Origin: Pseudomonas sp. R37(2017)
GTDB lineage: Bacteria; Pseudomonadota; Gammaproteobacteria; Pseudomonadales; Pseudomonadaceae
Assembly: GCF_002113375.1 (NCBI RefSeq)
Contig: NZ_NEHO01000024.1
Span: forward strand, 5,471 to 63,293
Length of the DNA: 57,823 nt
Reading direction: 5' to 3'
Of the stretch, positions 34,045-45,940 are shown piece by piece (the stretch's first letter is position 1; each line of letters starts with the position of its first letter). Position numbers and translations under genes: made by a program. Under the pieces are notes generated by a model. The model saw only the letters and a list, made by a program, of their open reading frames with translations. It made no database searches and had not been told where the DNA came from.

Positions 34045-34695
34045 ATGCTGGAAGGACTGGGCCGAACACAGCAAGACCTGCTCAATGCGCTGCTGCATCA
34101 TGCCGGCGGCATGAGCATTGACGAGTTGGCTGAACATCTGGCTGTCACGCGCACGGCGATCCGCCAACACCTGGCGGCGCTGGAGCGCGACGGCCTGGTG
34201 TTGCGCGGCGACACCCGCCCGACGGGGCGTCGTCCGGAGCAGCTGTATCGGCTCACCGACCACGCGCGGGAGCAGTTCCCTCGCCACTATCAGCTACTGG
34301 CCAGCGTATTGATCGATGAAGTCGCCGCCATCATCGGCCCTGAAGCCCTGACCTCGCTCATGCGCAGCATGGGCCGCAAACTGGCGCTGGACCGTGAGCA
34401 ACAGGTCGTGGATGAAGCCAGGATCGTCCAGCACATGAACCAGGCAGGCTACGAAGCCGAGGTGTTTTTTCGCTCAGCCGGCGACCCGGAAATCGTCGCG
34501 CACAACTGCGTGTTCCATCGCCTGGCCGCCGCCCACCCGGTGGTCTGCGAACTGGACCTGGCCCTTATCGGCACGTTGGGCGGCGCTGAAGTCGAGCACA
34601 GTGAGTGCATGGTGCGCGGCGGGCATGTCTGCCGCTTCAGGCTGCGATCGAGCCAATCCCCGAGTGTCGCGACAGAGCCTCCTGGTCACGGGTGA
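34045..34695 (+). CDS. Winged-helix regulator with four-Cys, Fe-S-type sensor domain (SufR-like)
   Basis: The ATG at 34045 has GAGGA 6 nt upstream. The 216-residue product has an N-terminal helix-turn-helix (SIDELAEHLAVTRTAIRQHLAAL, about residues 16-38) and a wing LRGDTRPTGRRPEQLYRLT. The C-terminal part has four Cys as C-X12-C-X19-C-X7-C, in NCVFHRLAAAHPVVC and ECMVRGGHVCRF. SufR-type regulators bind a 4Fe-4S cluster with a similar, not identical, Cys spacing. An Fe-S sensor is likely. The adjacent exported protein is the probable target. Confidence 0.78.
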   Translation: MLEGLGRTQQDLLNALLHHAGGMSIDELAEHLAVTRTAIRQHLAALERDGLVLRGDTRPTGRRPEQLYRLTDHAREQFPRHYQLLASVLIDEVAAIIGPEALTSLMRSMGRKLALDREQQVVDEARIVQHMNQAGYEAEVFFRSAGDPEIVAHNCVFHRLAAAHPVVCELDLALIGTLGGAEVEHSECMVRGGHVCRFRLRSSQSPSVATEPPGHG

Positions 34696-34852
34696 AAAAA
34701 CCATCTGGCTGCCCTCCCGACTTCCTTCGTCGGACTCAGGCCTTTGCCCGTAAATAGACATCTTTGCGCCGTGAACCTTGTTTCACGGCGCCAGTCATAG
34801 CCCAGCGCTTTTTCCCCTTTCTTCGTAGTCATCTCATCAGAGTTGCCCGTCC

Positions 34853-35713
34853 ATGCGCCAATCCGTCGTTGCTTCGCGCTTTTCTTCGCTGTGCCTGTTT
34901 TCCCTTCTCCCCGTTTTCGCCAGCCCTGCCCACGCCGATGGGCAACGCCAACTGGTCGACGCCATCAACGACTATCGCGCCCATCCGCAACGCTGCGACC
35001 GGCGACCGACGCAACGTTTATCTCCCCTGACGCTCAAATCGAACCTGGCCCTGCCCGTGGGTTATGGCGGTGGGTTGCGGGATCGACTCAAGGCTTCCGG
35101 CTATCAGGCCACCATGGTGCGGTCGATCCGCGTGGTGGGTGCACGGGATGCCGAAGAAGCGTTCGATATGTTCCAGGACGAGCACTGCGCCGCACTGCTC
35201 GACAATCAATACGCCGACATCGGTGTCAGCCGCGCCGGGAGCGAGTGGCAAGTGGTACTGGCCAAGCCGGTGCTCGATGGGCAGACCGGCGACCCCCGCA
35301 GCGCCGCTCAAGCGTTGCTGGCGCAGGTCAACGCAGCCCGGGCCAAACCGCGCTTTTGCGGTCGCCAGCGTTTTGCCGCCGCGCGACCGCTGTCCTGGAG
35401 TGCGGCCTTGGGTTCCGCGGCACAAGGCCACAGCAAGGACATGGCCTACGGCAACTATTTCGCCCACCAGGACCCCGACGGCGACATGCCCTCCGATCGC
35501 GCCAGGGCCGCCGGTTACCGTGGCCGGCAGATCGGCGAAAACATCGCCGCCGGGCAAGGCTCCCCGAGCAAGGCCATGGCCGGCTGGCTCGCCAGCCCCG
35601 GGCACTGCGCCAACCTGATGAACCCGATGTTCACCCAGGTCGGTGCCGCTTACGCCACCAATGCGCGCAGCGACAACGGTGTCTACTGGACGATGCTGTT
35701 TGGCGCACCCTGA
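34853..35713 (+). CDS. Exported CAP (SCP-like) domain protein
   Basis: 286 residues with a signal peptide (about 1-28, PAHA/DG). The N-terminal half (30-150) has no recognised domain but shares AINDYRAHPQRC with the start of CAP domains, so it may be a degenerate duplicate. The C-terminal half is a CAP domain: LLAQVNAARAKPRFCG, LGSAAQGHSKDMAYGNYFAHQD, GENIAAGQGS, WLASPGHCANLM and WTMLFG. CAP proteins act outside the cytoplasm; enzymatic function is not established. A second His/Cys pair may form a disulfide. The gene stands alone. Confidence 0.85.
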   Translation: MRQSVVASRFSSLCLFSLLPVFASPAHADGQRQLVDAINDYRAHPQRCDRRPTQRLSPLTLKSNLALPVGYGGGLRDRLKASGYQATMVRSIRVVGARDAEEAFDMFQDEHCAALLDNQYADIGVSRAGSEWQVVLAKPVLDGQTGDPRSAAQALLAQVNAARAKPRFCGRQRFAAARPLSWSAALGSAAQGHSKDMAYGNYFAHQDPDGDMPSDRARAAGYRGRQIGENIAAGQGSPSKAMAGWLASPGHCANLMNPMFTQVGAAYATNARSDNGVYWTMLFGAP

Positions 35714-36131
35714 GCCGCCGGCCAGGCCCACCGTGCGGGCATTAAAAAGCCCGCACTGGGCGGGCTTCGCGGGTTAATTTAAGTAGGTGGCCGGTGCTGG
35801 TCTCCGGCTTACAAGGTTTATCAGGCCTCCCACAGAAGAGTCGTGAAACTGTAATGGAACTCTTCTGCTTCACACGGCATAAGGGCTGGATCCCAGCGCG
35901 GGGATCTTTCTAACCGTGTACCCTTCGGAACGCGCCCCACGTCTCCTTGCTATCCTTTTGCGCATCAGTCTGCGTCTTCACCTACAGGTTTGAGGATAGC
36001 AAAACAGGCACGATTGCCAACCGGGCTTTTAGACCGATTTCGACCAGCACAAATCCCGGCAGGAAACAAAAATACTATCGACAAGGAGATGGCATTGCAT
36101 GGATGAATTTCGCCTGTCTGCTTGAACAGAA
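35714..36131. other. 418-bp intergenic region holding a candidate minus-strand small RNA
   Basis: The gap lies between the CAP gene (plus strand) and the GNAT gene (minus strand). Its terminator and promoter-like signal both read leftward; see the ncRNA entry at 35743-35986. Between 35987 and 36131 I see only the promoter of that RNA. Confidence 0.6.
35743..35986 (-). ncRNA. Candidate structured small RNA, about 240 nt
   Basis: On the minus strand a promoter-like pair TTGGCA (36015-36020) and TATCCT (35993-35998), 16 nt apart, has an extended -10 TGC. The end is a good terminator: AGCCCGC/GCGGGCT (35748-35766) with a T-run. Between them lie several hairpins: GATCCC/GGGATC (35888-35905), AGAAGAGT/ACTCTTCT (35834-35867) and GCCGG/CCGGC near 35790-35807. 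No minus-strand gene follows the terminator. Two small frames occur inside (ATG at 35965, and a 19-codon one at 35821-35880) but have no clear ribosome-binding site. Confidence 0.55.
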
Positions 36132-36854
36132 TCAGACCAGGCGCAATCGCGGGCCGGCGGCCGGCACCGCATCGTCACCCAAGCGCCCCCGCACAAACTC
36201 ATTGGCCTTGCGCGTCAACTGGTCCAGATGCCGGTCGCGCTGTTTTTCCGCATCGGTCATGGCCCGTTTGCCGTGTTTTTGCAGCAGGTAGGCATGGATC
36301 TGCCGCACTTCCAGCGAGCTGTAGATCGACGCCACATCCAGCAGCGCCATCAAGCCATCGGTAACGTGGTCGCGGGTGTTCATCAACACCTGGGTCGCGC
36401 GCACGCCCACCACCTCAAAGCCCATCGCCTCGAAATACGGCACCTTGGCCACCGCGCAGGTCAGCTCGGCATGGGGATAGCGGCCGACCATTTCCCGCAG
36501 CATCCGCCGGGCCACGCCCTGGCGCCGATACTCGGCCTGCACCGCCATGTAGGCCACACCGCAGGCGTCGGGATCGTCCTGCACCGGCAGGTACAGCACA
36601 AAGCCAATCACCTTGTCCGGGTCGTCTTCGTCAGTGGCAACGATCAGCTCGACGGCAATGCCCTTTTCACCATTGAGCGCCTCCAGATACAGGTGCACCT
36701 CATAGCCGATCGCGTATTGATAGAGGTTGTACAGCAGGTTGCTGGGCGGGATCGCGACCATGCTGATGTCGGTCAGGTTGTCGACCACCATTTGCAGGAT
36801 CTGGCTATTGATGTGCTCGGGGCACGGGGTCTTGAAATGGCTGATCAGGGGCAT
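36132..36854 (-). CDS. GNAT family N-acetyltransferase
   Basis: 240 residues. The GNAT core is in the middle: VIGFVLYLPVQDDPDACGVAYMAVQ followed by the acetyl-CoA loop RRQGVARRMLREMV (about residues 113-126). A final strand EAMGFEVVGVRA follows. The N-terminal 60 and C-terminal 70 residues are extra to the core; the C-terminus is a charged helical region. The acceptor substrate is unknown. The region upstream (36855-37263) separates it from the oppositely transcribed oxidase gene. Confidence 0.82.
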   Translation of the reverse strand: MPLISHFKTPCPEHINSQILQMVVDNLTDISMVAIPPSNLLYNLYQYAIGYEVHLYLEALNGEKGIAVELIVATDEDDPDKVIGFVLYLPVQDDPDACGVAYMAVQAEYRRQGVARRMLREMVGRYPHAELTCAVAKVPYFEAMGFEVVGVRATQVLMNTRDHVTDGLMALLDVASIYSSLEVRQIHAYLLQKHGKRAMTDAEKQRDRHLDQLTRKANEFVRGRLGDDAVPAAGPRLRLV

Positions 36855-37263
36855 TGCGGTGACAGGCTCCGGGGCAAGGGCCGCCTATCATAACGCGCCT
36901 GGCACCCGCGGTCCGCAGTATTACCCCGGCCATCGCCGAGCCCCACCGGTGTTTGTGTCAATGTTTGCAGGGGTTGCGTTTGGGCGCTGGCAGCAGTGCA
37001 TCAGGCACACTTTGTGCTGGACCAACCGCGTTTCCGCTTGCTGCCCACCACTATCCCAAACCATGGCGGGAGTGGGGAAAATGAGTGGGTGAAGGTCCCC
37101 GATGTTGAGGATTCCCACCCACTGCTGTGCTTCCGCCACAGCCTTCAATCTTTTGATACAAATCAAGCATCCACCTCTCCGAAGCCCTGCCTCGTTTGGC
37201 GCACCTCTTGCATCGACCGCTTGGCGAACGTCAGCCACATCGGCGCGCCCTGAGGGAAACCAG
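36855..37263. other. Divergent intergenic region upstream of the multicopper oxidase
   Basis: It holds the promoter of the GNAT gene and that of the oxidase, including the Anr/FNR box at 37153-37166. An AGTGGGTG/CACCCACT inverted repeat occurs near 37083-37123. No gene was recognised. Confidence 0.6.
37153..37166. promoter_or_regulatory. Perfect Anr/FNR box
   Basis: TTGATACAAATCAA fits the consensus TTGAT-N4-ATCAA at all ten fixed positions. It lies 97 bp before the oxidase ATG, suited to an activator site at low oxygen. Confidence 0.75.
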
Positions 37264-40653
<3,390 letters not shown>

Positions 40654-40666
40654 CGCGGGATGATCG

Positions 40667-40705
40667 GCGCCCGGTCCATGCAATGTGGGCCGGGCGCTTT
40701 TTTTT
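40667..40705 (+). terminator. Terminator of the multicopper oxidase gene
   Basis: GCGCCCGG (40667-40674) pairs with CCGGGCGC (40690-40697), followed by eight T. Confidence 0.88.
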
Positions 40706-40775
40706 GGAATGCGGGCAAACCCCAATGAAACCCACATTTTCGGTTTGCTGCCATACACAAATTTTGCTTTCACCA

Positions 40776-41437
40776 ACGATCCCTGTGGGAGCGAGCCTGC
40801 TCGCGAAGAGGCCGGCACTTCCAACATCATCGTTGACTGACACTGCACCTTCGTCGGAACGCCGCCCGGAGCAGGCTCGCTCCCACAATTGGATCGCTGT
40901 CGTTCAAAAATCCTGTGTTCACCGGCGATCCCTGTGGGAGCGGGCCTGCCCGCGAAGAGGCCAGCACATCCAGCATCATCGTTGACTGACACTGCGCCTT
41001 CGCGAGCAGGCTCGCTCCCACAATTGGATCGCTGTCGTTCAAAAATCCTGTGTTCACCGGCGATCCCTGTGGGAGCGGGCCTGCCCGCGAAGAGGCCGGC
41101 ACATCCAACATCTTCGTTGACTGACACTGCGCCATCGTCGGAACGCCGCCCGGAGCAGGCTCGCTCCCACAATTGGATGGCTGTCATTCACAAATCCTGT
41201 GTTCACCGGCGATCCCTGTGGGAGCGGGCCTGCCCGCGAAGAGGCCAGCACATCCAGCATAATCGTTGACTGACACTACGCCTTTGTCGGAACGCCGCCC
41301 GGAGCAAGCCCGCTCCCACAATTGGGTCGCTGTCGTTCACAAATCCTGTGCTCACCAACGATCCCTGTGGGAGCGGGCTTGCCCGCGAAGAGGCCGGCAA
41401 ATCCAACATCATCGTTGACTGACACTACGCCATCGCC
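40776..41437. repeat. Five tandem REPIN units of about 149 bp
   Basis: The motif GATCCCTGTGGGAGCG starts at 40778, 40927, 41062, 41211 and 41360, giving periods of 149, 135, 149 and 149 bp. Each unit has a left REP, the spacer with AACATCATCGTTGACTGACA, and a right REP. In most units the right arm carries a 14-bp insert (TCGGAACGCCGCCC, about) that breaks the palindrome; the second unit lacks it. Confidence 0.9.
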
Positions 41438-41457
41438 AGTGAATCAGCGCTCTCCCG

Positions 41458-42027
41458 TCACCGCTGCGGCGCCACCATCCGAAAGCGGATATTGATCTCG
41501 TTGGACACCACACTGTCCGCCCACTCGCCCTCGCCTATCTTGAAGTCGTCACGCTTGAGCACCAGGTCGCCAACGAAGATGCCGATGGAGCTCTCCGACT
41601 TCAGCAGCACTGGCACACTCACCTCCCGAGTGAGCCCGCGCAGGGACAGTTTGCCGGTGATGGTGTAGCGGTTATTGCCGAGGGCCTTGATGGACGTCGA
41701 TTCGAAGGTCGCTACCGGATAAGTCGCGGTGTCGAACCACGGCGGTTTTTGCAGCTCGGTGTTGGCTTCGCTGCTGCCGGCGTCGATGCTGCTCAAGTCG
41801 ATGGTCAGCGCCGCGCGGGCGGCGCCGGGGCTATCGGTGTCGAAGTCGAGAGTGGCCTTGAACTTGCCGAACGTACCGAAGACTCGCGACCCCATCTGCT
41901 GATAGGTGAAACTCAAAGTGCTGGCCTTGGCGTTCACCTCCTTGTATTCCACGGCTTCAGCGAACGGCGCCAGGCCGAACACCAAGGTGCCGGCCAGAAC
42001 AACGCAACGCGCGGATCGAAGGTTCAT
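41458..42027 (-). CDS. YceI family periplasmic protein
   Basis: 189 residues with a signal peptide (about 1-25, FAEA/VE). It is a YceI-type lipocalin-like beta-barrel: KASTLSFTYQQMGSRVFGTF near the N-terminus, FDTATYPVATFESTSI, then the conserved YTITGKLSLRGLTREVSVPV and a final VSNEINIRFRMV. Members bind isoprenoid-type lipids; in many bacteria they respond to pH, osmotic or other stress. The gene lies alone between the REPIN cluster and the phosphoribosyltransferase gene. Confidence 0.88.
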   Translation of the reverse strand: MNLRSARCVVLAGTLVFGLAPFAEAVEYKEVNAKASTLSFTYQQMGSRVFGTFGKFKATLDFDTDSPGAARAALTIDLSSIDAGSSEANTELQKPPWFDTATYPVATFESTSIKALGNNRYTITGKLSLRGLTREVSVPVLLKSESSIGIFVGDLVLKRDDFKIGEGEWADSVVSNEINIRFRMVAPQR

Positions 42028-42164
42028 GGCACTCTCCGGGAGGGCTCCCGTCTTGAGTTGGCGTGCCGCACAGATCGATCGGCACCAGATGGACTAAAGC
42101 AAACAACCGGCGTTTATTCCACTTCCCACGGCGGTTTGCGACCGCCTGCCGCTGGCGGTCCGTA

Positions 42165-42836
42165 CTACCCACACGCCTCGCGTTGCCATGCCCGCTGCAA
42201 CAGCTCGATCACCTCGGCATCCTGGGTCTGGGAAAAGTCCACGTACCAATGACCAATCGCCGTAAACCACTCGGGCATCAGCGGGCAGACCAGTTCATCC
42301 ACTTCGCTGCGCAAGGCCTCCACTGTCTCGATCGGCGCCACCGGCACCGCCACCACGATGCGCGATGGCACCTGCACCCGCAGCGCCTGGATTGCCGCCC
42401 GCATCGAAGCACCGGTGGCCAGGCCATCGTCGATCAGGATCACCACCTGGTCCTTGAGTTGCACCGGCGCCCGTTCCCCGCGGTAGACCTTCTCGCGGCG
42501 CAGCAGTTCGCGGGTTTCCCGTTCGACCACGGCGTCAAACGCGGCGCGATCGATCGGGTGCGCGCGCAATGCCTCTTCGTTACGAATCCGGATACCACCA
42601 CTGGCAATCGCCCCCATGGCGTACTCCGGACGGGACGGCACCCCGAGCTTGCGCACCAGCATCAGGTCCAGGCGAACCTTCAGCGCCGTGGCCACTTCAT
42701 AGGCCACCGGCACGCCGCCACGGGGCAAGGCCAGAATGATCACATCGGGGCGATTGGCATAAGGCAGCAACGGCTCGATCAAACGCCGCCCCGCCGCTGC
42801 TCGGTCTTGCAGGATGGAATGGGACAAGGGGCTCAT
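42165..42836 (-). CDS. Phosphoribosyltransferase-domain protein
   Basis: 223 residues; the ATG has GGGAGG 6 nt upstream. It has the PRTase fold with ILALPRGGVPVAYEVA near residue 34 and the PRPP-binding loop VVILIDDGLATGASM near 125-139. The C-terminus is Glu- and Trp-rich. Related stand-alone proteins in Pseudomonas are annotated only as phosphoribosyltransferases, and the base is unknown. It faces away from the MATE gene, which lies on the same strand with about 85 nt between. Confidence 0.85.
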   Translation of the reverse strand: MSPLSHSILQDRAAAGRRLIEPLLPYANRPDVIILALPRGGVPVAYEVATALKVRLDLMLVRKLGVPSRPEYAMGAIASGGIRIRNEEALRAHPIDRAAFDAVVERETRELLRREKVYRGERAPVQLKDQVVILIDDGLATGASMRAAIQALRVQVPSRIVVAVPVAPIETVEALRSEVDELVCPLMPEWFTAIGHWYVDFSQTQDAEVIELLQRAWQREACG

Positions 42837-42921
42837 TGGAAACCTCCCCAGGCGAACACGCCTGTCGGCTCACAGCCCCCAAATTGTCGACCTCATGCAG
42901 GCCGACTTCAAGCACAACGGC

Positions 42922-44280
42922 CTACACCAACCGCTCGATCTTCTGATGCTGCCACACCAGCTTGTAATACAGCGTCTGCAACACCAGCATCCCCAGATAC
43001 GCCACCGGAAACGCCATCCACACCCCTTGCAGCCCGAACTTAGCATCCAGCAGATACGCCGCCGGCAACTGAACCCCGACCACGCAGACAATGGAAATCG
43101 CCACCGGCACCATCACCGTGCCGCTGGCGCGCATGATGCCGCCGATGATCGCCTGGAAACCGAACACCAACAGGCTCCAGAGCATGATGTGCAGCAGGTG
43201 CTCGGCCATGTCGAGTGTCGCTTCTTCAGTGAGGAACGACGCCAGCAGCCAGCTCGACAACAAGTAGCCGAGCACCACCAGGCCACCGGTCAAGCACACA
43301 TTGATCATCAGCCCGGTCTTCAGGATCGGCCCGATACGCTCGATGCGCCCCGCCCCGATCGCCTGCGCCCCGAGGATCGACGCGGTAATCGCAATCGACA
43401 GCGCCGGGAACTGCACGTAATTGACGATCTGCGTCACCGCGCCATACGCCGCCGTCGCCTGGGAACCGTGCCGGTTCACCAGCGCCAGAATCACCAGCTC
43501 CGACAGCGACAACACCACCATCTGCAACCCGGTGGGCAAACCGATGCGCAACACCTTGCCGAGAATCGCCATGTCCAGCTTCATCGCCGCAAAGAACTCA
43601 CGGTCCGGCGCCAGTGGGTGGTCCTTGCCAAGCAAGCGCCACGCCAGCAGCCCCATCGCCACCAGGTTACCCACCAACCCGGCAACCGCCGCACTCTGAA
43701 TCCCCATCGGCGCAAAACCCAACCAGCCGCGAATCAACGCCGGCGTCAACGCCAACCCGACCATGGTCGACACCACCAGCGCCATCAACGGCGACAAGGT
43801 ATCGCTCACCCCGCGCAACAACTGGGTGAACAACACGTACACCAACAGCGACGGCATGATCCACAACATCACATGGGCATACGCCACCGCATCGTCCAGC
43901 ACATCCGCCGGCGTCCCCAACCCCACCAACGCCGACCGCGCAAACACACTACCCACCACCGCCGCCGCCAACCCGATCAACAGCCCCAGCAGCACAGTCG
44001 CCCCGGCAATCGTCTTCACCAGATGCGTCTCCCGCGCCCCCCACGCCTGCCCGATCAACACCCCCGCGCCAGCGCCAAGGCCGATCACCAGGGCGATGAA
44101 AAAAAACACGATGGGGAACATCCCCGACACCGCCGCCAACGCCTGAGTGCCGAGCATTTGGCCGATATAGATGCTGTTGACCGTGCCGGACATCGATTGC
44201 AGGAAGTTCGACAGCACCATCGGGGCGAGGAAAAACAGGTAGGTTTGCCAGAGGGGGCGCTGGGGGGTTGGGGTTTGCAT
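42922..44280 (-). CDS. MATE family efflux transporter
   Basis: 452 residues from the ATG at 44280 (MQTPTPQRPLWQ). It has about 12 membrane segments in two halves, with the MATE marks LAPMVLSNFLQSMSGTVNSIY in helix 1, LGAGAGVLIGQAWGA, and the second-half LPTGLQMVVLSLSELVILALV. Such pumps export cationic compounds with H+ or Na+. Substrate and regulation cannot be read here. The extended upstream frame to 44343 is not supported by a ribosome-binding site. Confidence 0.88.
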   Translation of the reverse strand: MQTPTPQRPLWQTYLFFLAPMVLSNFLQSMSGTVNSIYIGQMLGTQALAAVSGMFPIVFFFIALVIGLGAGAGVLIGQAWGARETHLVKTIAGATVLLGLLIGLAAAVVGSVFARSALVGLGTPADVLDDAVAYAHVMLWIMPSLLVYVLFTQLLRGVSDTLSPLMALVVSTMVGLALTPALIRGWLGFAPMGIQSAAVAGLVGNLVAMGLLAWRLLGKDHPLAPDREFFAAMKLDMAILGKVLRIGLPTGLQMVVLSLSELVILALVNRHGSQATAAYGAVTQIVNYVQFPALSIAITASILGAQAIGAGRIERIGPILKTGLMINVCLTGGLVVLGYLLSSWLLASFLTEEATLDMAEHLLHIMLWSLLVFGFQAIIGGIMRASGTVMVPVAISIVCVVGVQLPAAYLLDAKFGLQGVWMAFPVAYLGMLVLQTLYYKLVWQHQKIERLV

Positions 44281-44581
44281 TAGCGAAGGTCCATCTCGAC
44301 GGCGGGAACGATGATTAAGGATAGCGCGGGTAGCTGAAACCAAGGGCCGTGAACATCTCAGGTCTGTGTTTGGATTTCCAGCGACGGGGGGGGTGAAAGG
44401 TCTGAAGTTTCATCGACACCAGTCCTACACAAAGCTCGGAATGCCTCACCTACCGCACTGATCTCGTGCGGCTTATAGTCGGCGCCGTCGCCCAAATGGC
44501 GGCCGGGTTTGGCGACCTGATCATAGAGAATGCGAAGGCTACCCGCTTTATTGCAGGTATCATCGCACCCGCAAAGCCGCT

Positions 44582-44721
44582 GTCATGGCGGCTGTGCGCG
44601 GGAGACCTACGGGTCTGCCGGTTTTCTCTGTGCCGGTTCGCCAACCTGCGCACAGCTGCCACCCAATCGTTTGGCGACGACTGAGTGACGGCCTTGAGCC
44701 CATCAAACAGAGATCTTCACA
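44582..44721 (+). ncRNA. Structured leader RNA (copy B) upstream of a small helical protein gene
   Basis: TGGCGGCTGTGCGC (44586-44599) pairs with GCGCACAGCTGCCA (44648-44661), a 14-bp stem with one G-U. Inside, AGACC (44603-44607) and GGTCT (44612-44616) are capped by TACG, a UNCG loop, and GGTT/AACC (44635-44646) forms another hairpin. The layout and the UNCG hairpin match copy A at 7108-7249, including a compensatory C-G/T-A change. In copy B a 46-codon frame from 44585 ends with its TGA overlapping the gene's ATG. Confidence 0.65.
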
Positions 44722-44994
44722 ATGAATCGATACATGCCCCTCACCGGAATCGACCTGGTTCCGGCTTCCCTGCTCATCGACACCCAAGCGCCTCTCGACG
44801 TTCTGCAAGCCATGGCGGATTACCGTATTCGCACGGTTACGCAGGTGCTGGAAAACATCGCCTACCGATCAGAACTTGGTTGCGACACGGTGGTGTTGGA
44901 GGACTTTGCCAAGTTGCTGGTCATTCCGTTGCGGGATGGTTGTGATTTGATGGATGTGATTGGGCGGCGGTTGCGGGCGCAGGCTGCGGAGTGA
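44722..44994 (+). CDS. Short helical protein, paralogue of the one at 7250 (DUF3077-like)
   Basis: 90 residues, soluble and all-helical by appearance. ASLLIDTQAPLDVLQAMADY aligns with the LLIDSDAPL core of the 97-residue protein at 7250; both continue with R, V-Q-L and end in a RD...VI helix. Divergence between the two is large, while their leader RNAs are much more alike. Function unknown. A good terminator follows at 45002. Confidence 0.75.
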   Translation: MNRYMPLTGIDLVPASLLIDTQAPLDVLQAMADYRIRTVTQVLENIAYRSELGCDTVVLEDFAKLLVIPLRDGCDLMDVIGRRLRAQAAE

Positions 44995-45001
44995 ATGAAA
45001 G

Positions 45002-45027
45002 CGGGCATCAAAGGTGCCCGTTTTTTT
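45002..45027 (+). terminator. Terminator of the small helical protein gene
   Basis: CGGGCA (45002-45007) pairs with TGCCCG (45015-45020), followed by seven T. Confidence 0.85.
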
Positions 45028-45060
45028 CCTCAAAAGACGAGGGACGATTCAGTTTCCCAT

Positions 45061-45940
45061 TCAACTGACCTTGCTGCGATACCAGACGACAGTACTACCA
45101 TCTTCAGCATGGGTTTTTCGTATTTCGAACTGCTGTGACTCGTGCAGGGCATGTCTCCAACTGCTGCAACCGTAGCGCTTGGGCGTCTGTATCTGGATAG
45201 GCATCACCAATCCAGCGAATGACTGTTTGCAGACGAGTCCAGCCATCTTCGGCGAACTTGATTTCTGCTTCGCGTAAACAACCGCATATCCCACTAGCAG
45301 GCCAATCGACTGAGCCATCCACCCGAATACCGTCCAACTCACCTTCAAATATTTGGCTCTGTATAAACGAATCCATTTGAGCTCGTGCCTCAATCATGGC
45401 TTTGGCCCAACATTGCAGATTCAGACAATGCCGATTGATGGTTTGGTAGCTTTCCTCCAAAAAACCATCCGCCGCCTGGCAGCCTGATTCAGACCAGAGA
45501 TCGAAATGCTCAATGAAGTGGTGAACCAGCTTATTGCGCAGGCCGACCAGTTCATTGATCGCTACTTTCGTTGCCTCATAGTGCTCGGCTGGCATTTCCA
45601 ACTGGTGTCGATAGCTGAGCCAGGCCTGATCAGCGAAATCGGTTGGTGTCTGTGACTCTTCATTTTTGGGCGACTGGGTCAGAAAGCTTTCGGTCAGCAT
45701 CCCGACCAACATGCCCATGGTCTTTTTCTGGGTACTTGCGATCTTCTGCTCACGGATAATAGTCAACTGATCAACGGGACCGGTCAGCTCGCCATCCACG
45801 ACGAAGGCTTTCAGCAGCTGTTCGTATTGTTGCAGGCGCAACAGGCAGCGTCCGAGCTTGCGCTGCACTTTATGTTGAAGGTCAGGTACATCATCCGAGG
45901 GCATGGTAGTGACTTCATCCATGATTAACGACTCAGGCAT
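45061..45940 (-). pseudogene. Frameshifted gene with a C-terminal OST-HTH-type segment
   Basis: The main frame (45940 to 45104) encodes 278 residues with a helical N-terminal region (LQHKVQRKLGRCLLRLQQYEQLLKAF). Towards the end WTRLQTVIRWIGDAYPD leads into a frame that no longer makes sense, while the +1 frame (to a stop at 45061) continues with TPKRYGCSSWRHALHESQQFEI. These two parts together form the typical end of OST-HTH/LOTUS-type proteins. Removing one base near 45190 would restore AYPDQTPKRYG. It is either a frameshift mutation or a sequencing error. Start uncertain (45940 or 45922). Confidence 0.7.

Noticed and set aside
35790..35812. A cobalamin-riboswitch B12-box-like AAGCCGGAGACCAGC in the minus-strand RNA
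   Set aside because: The core is one base short of the B12 box and the rest of the riboswitch (CCCGCAACTG-type region) is missing. The segment also folds as a simple GCCGG/CCGGC hairpin, and no gene lies downstream.
40776..41437. CRISPR array suggested by regular repeats
   Set aside because: Units are about 149 bp with conserved spacers and REP palindromes, and no cas genes are present. These are tandem REPINs.
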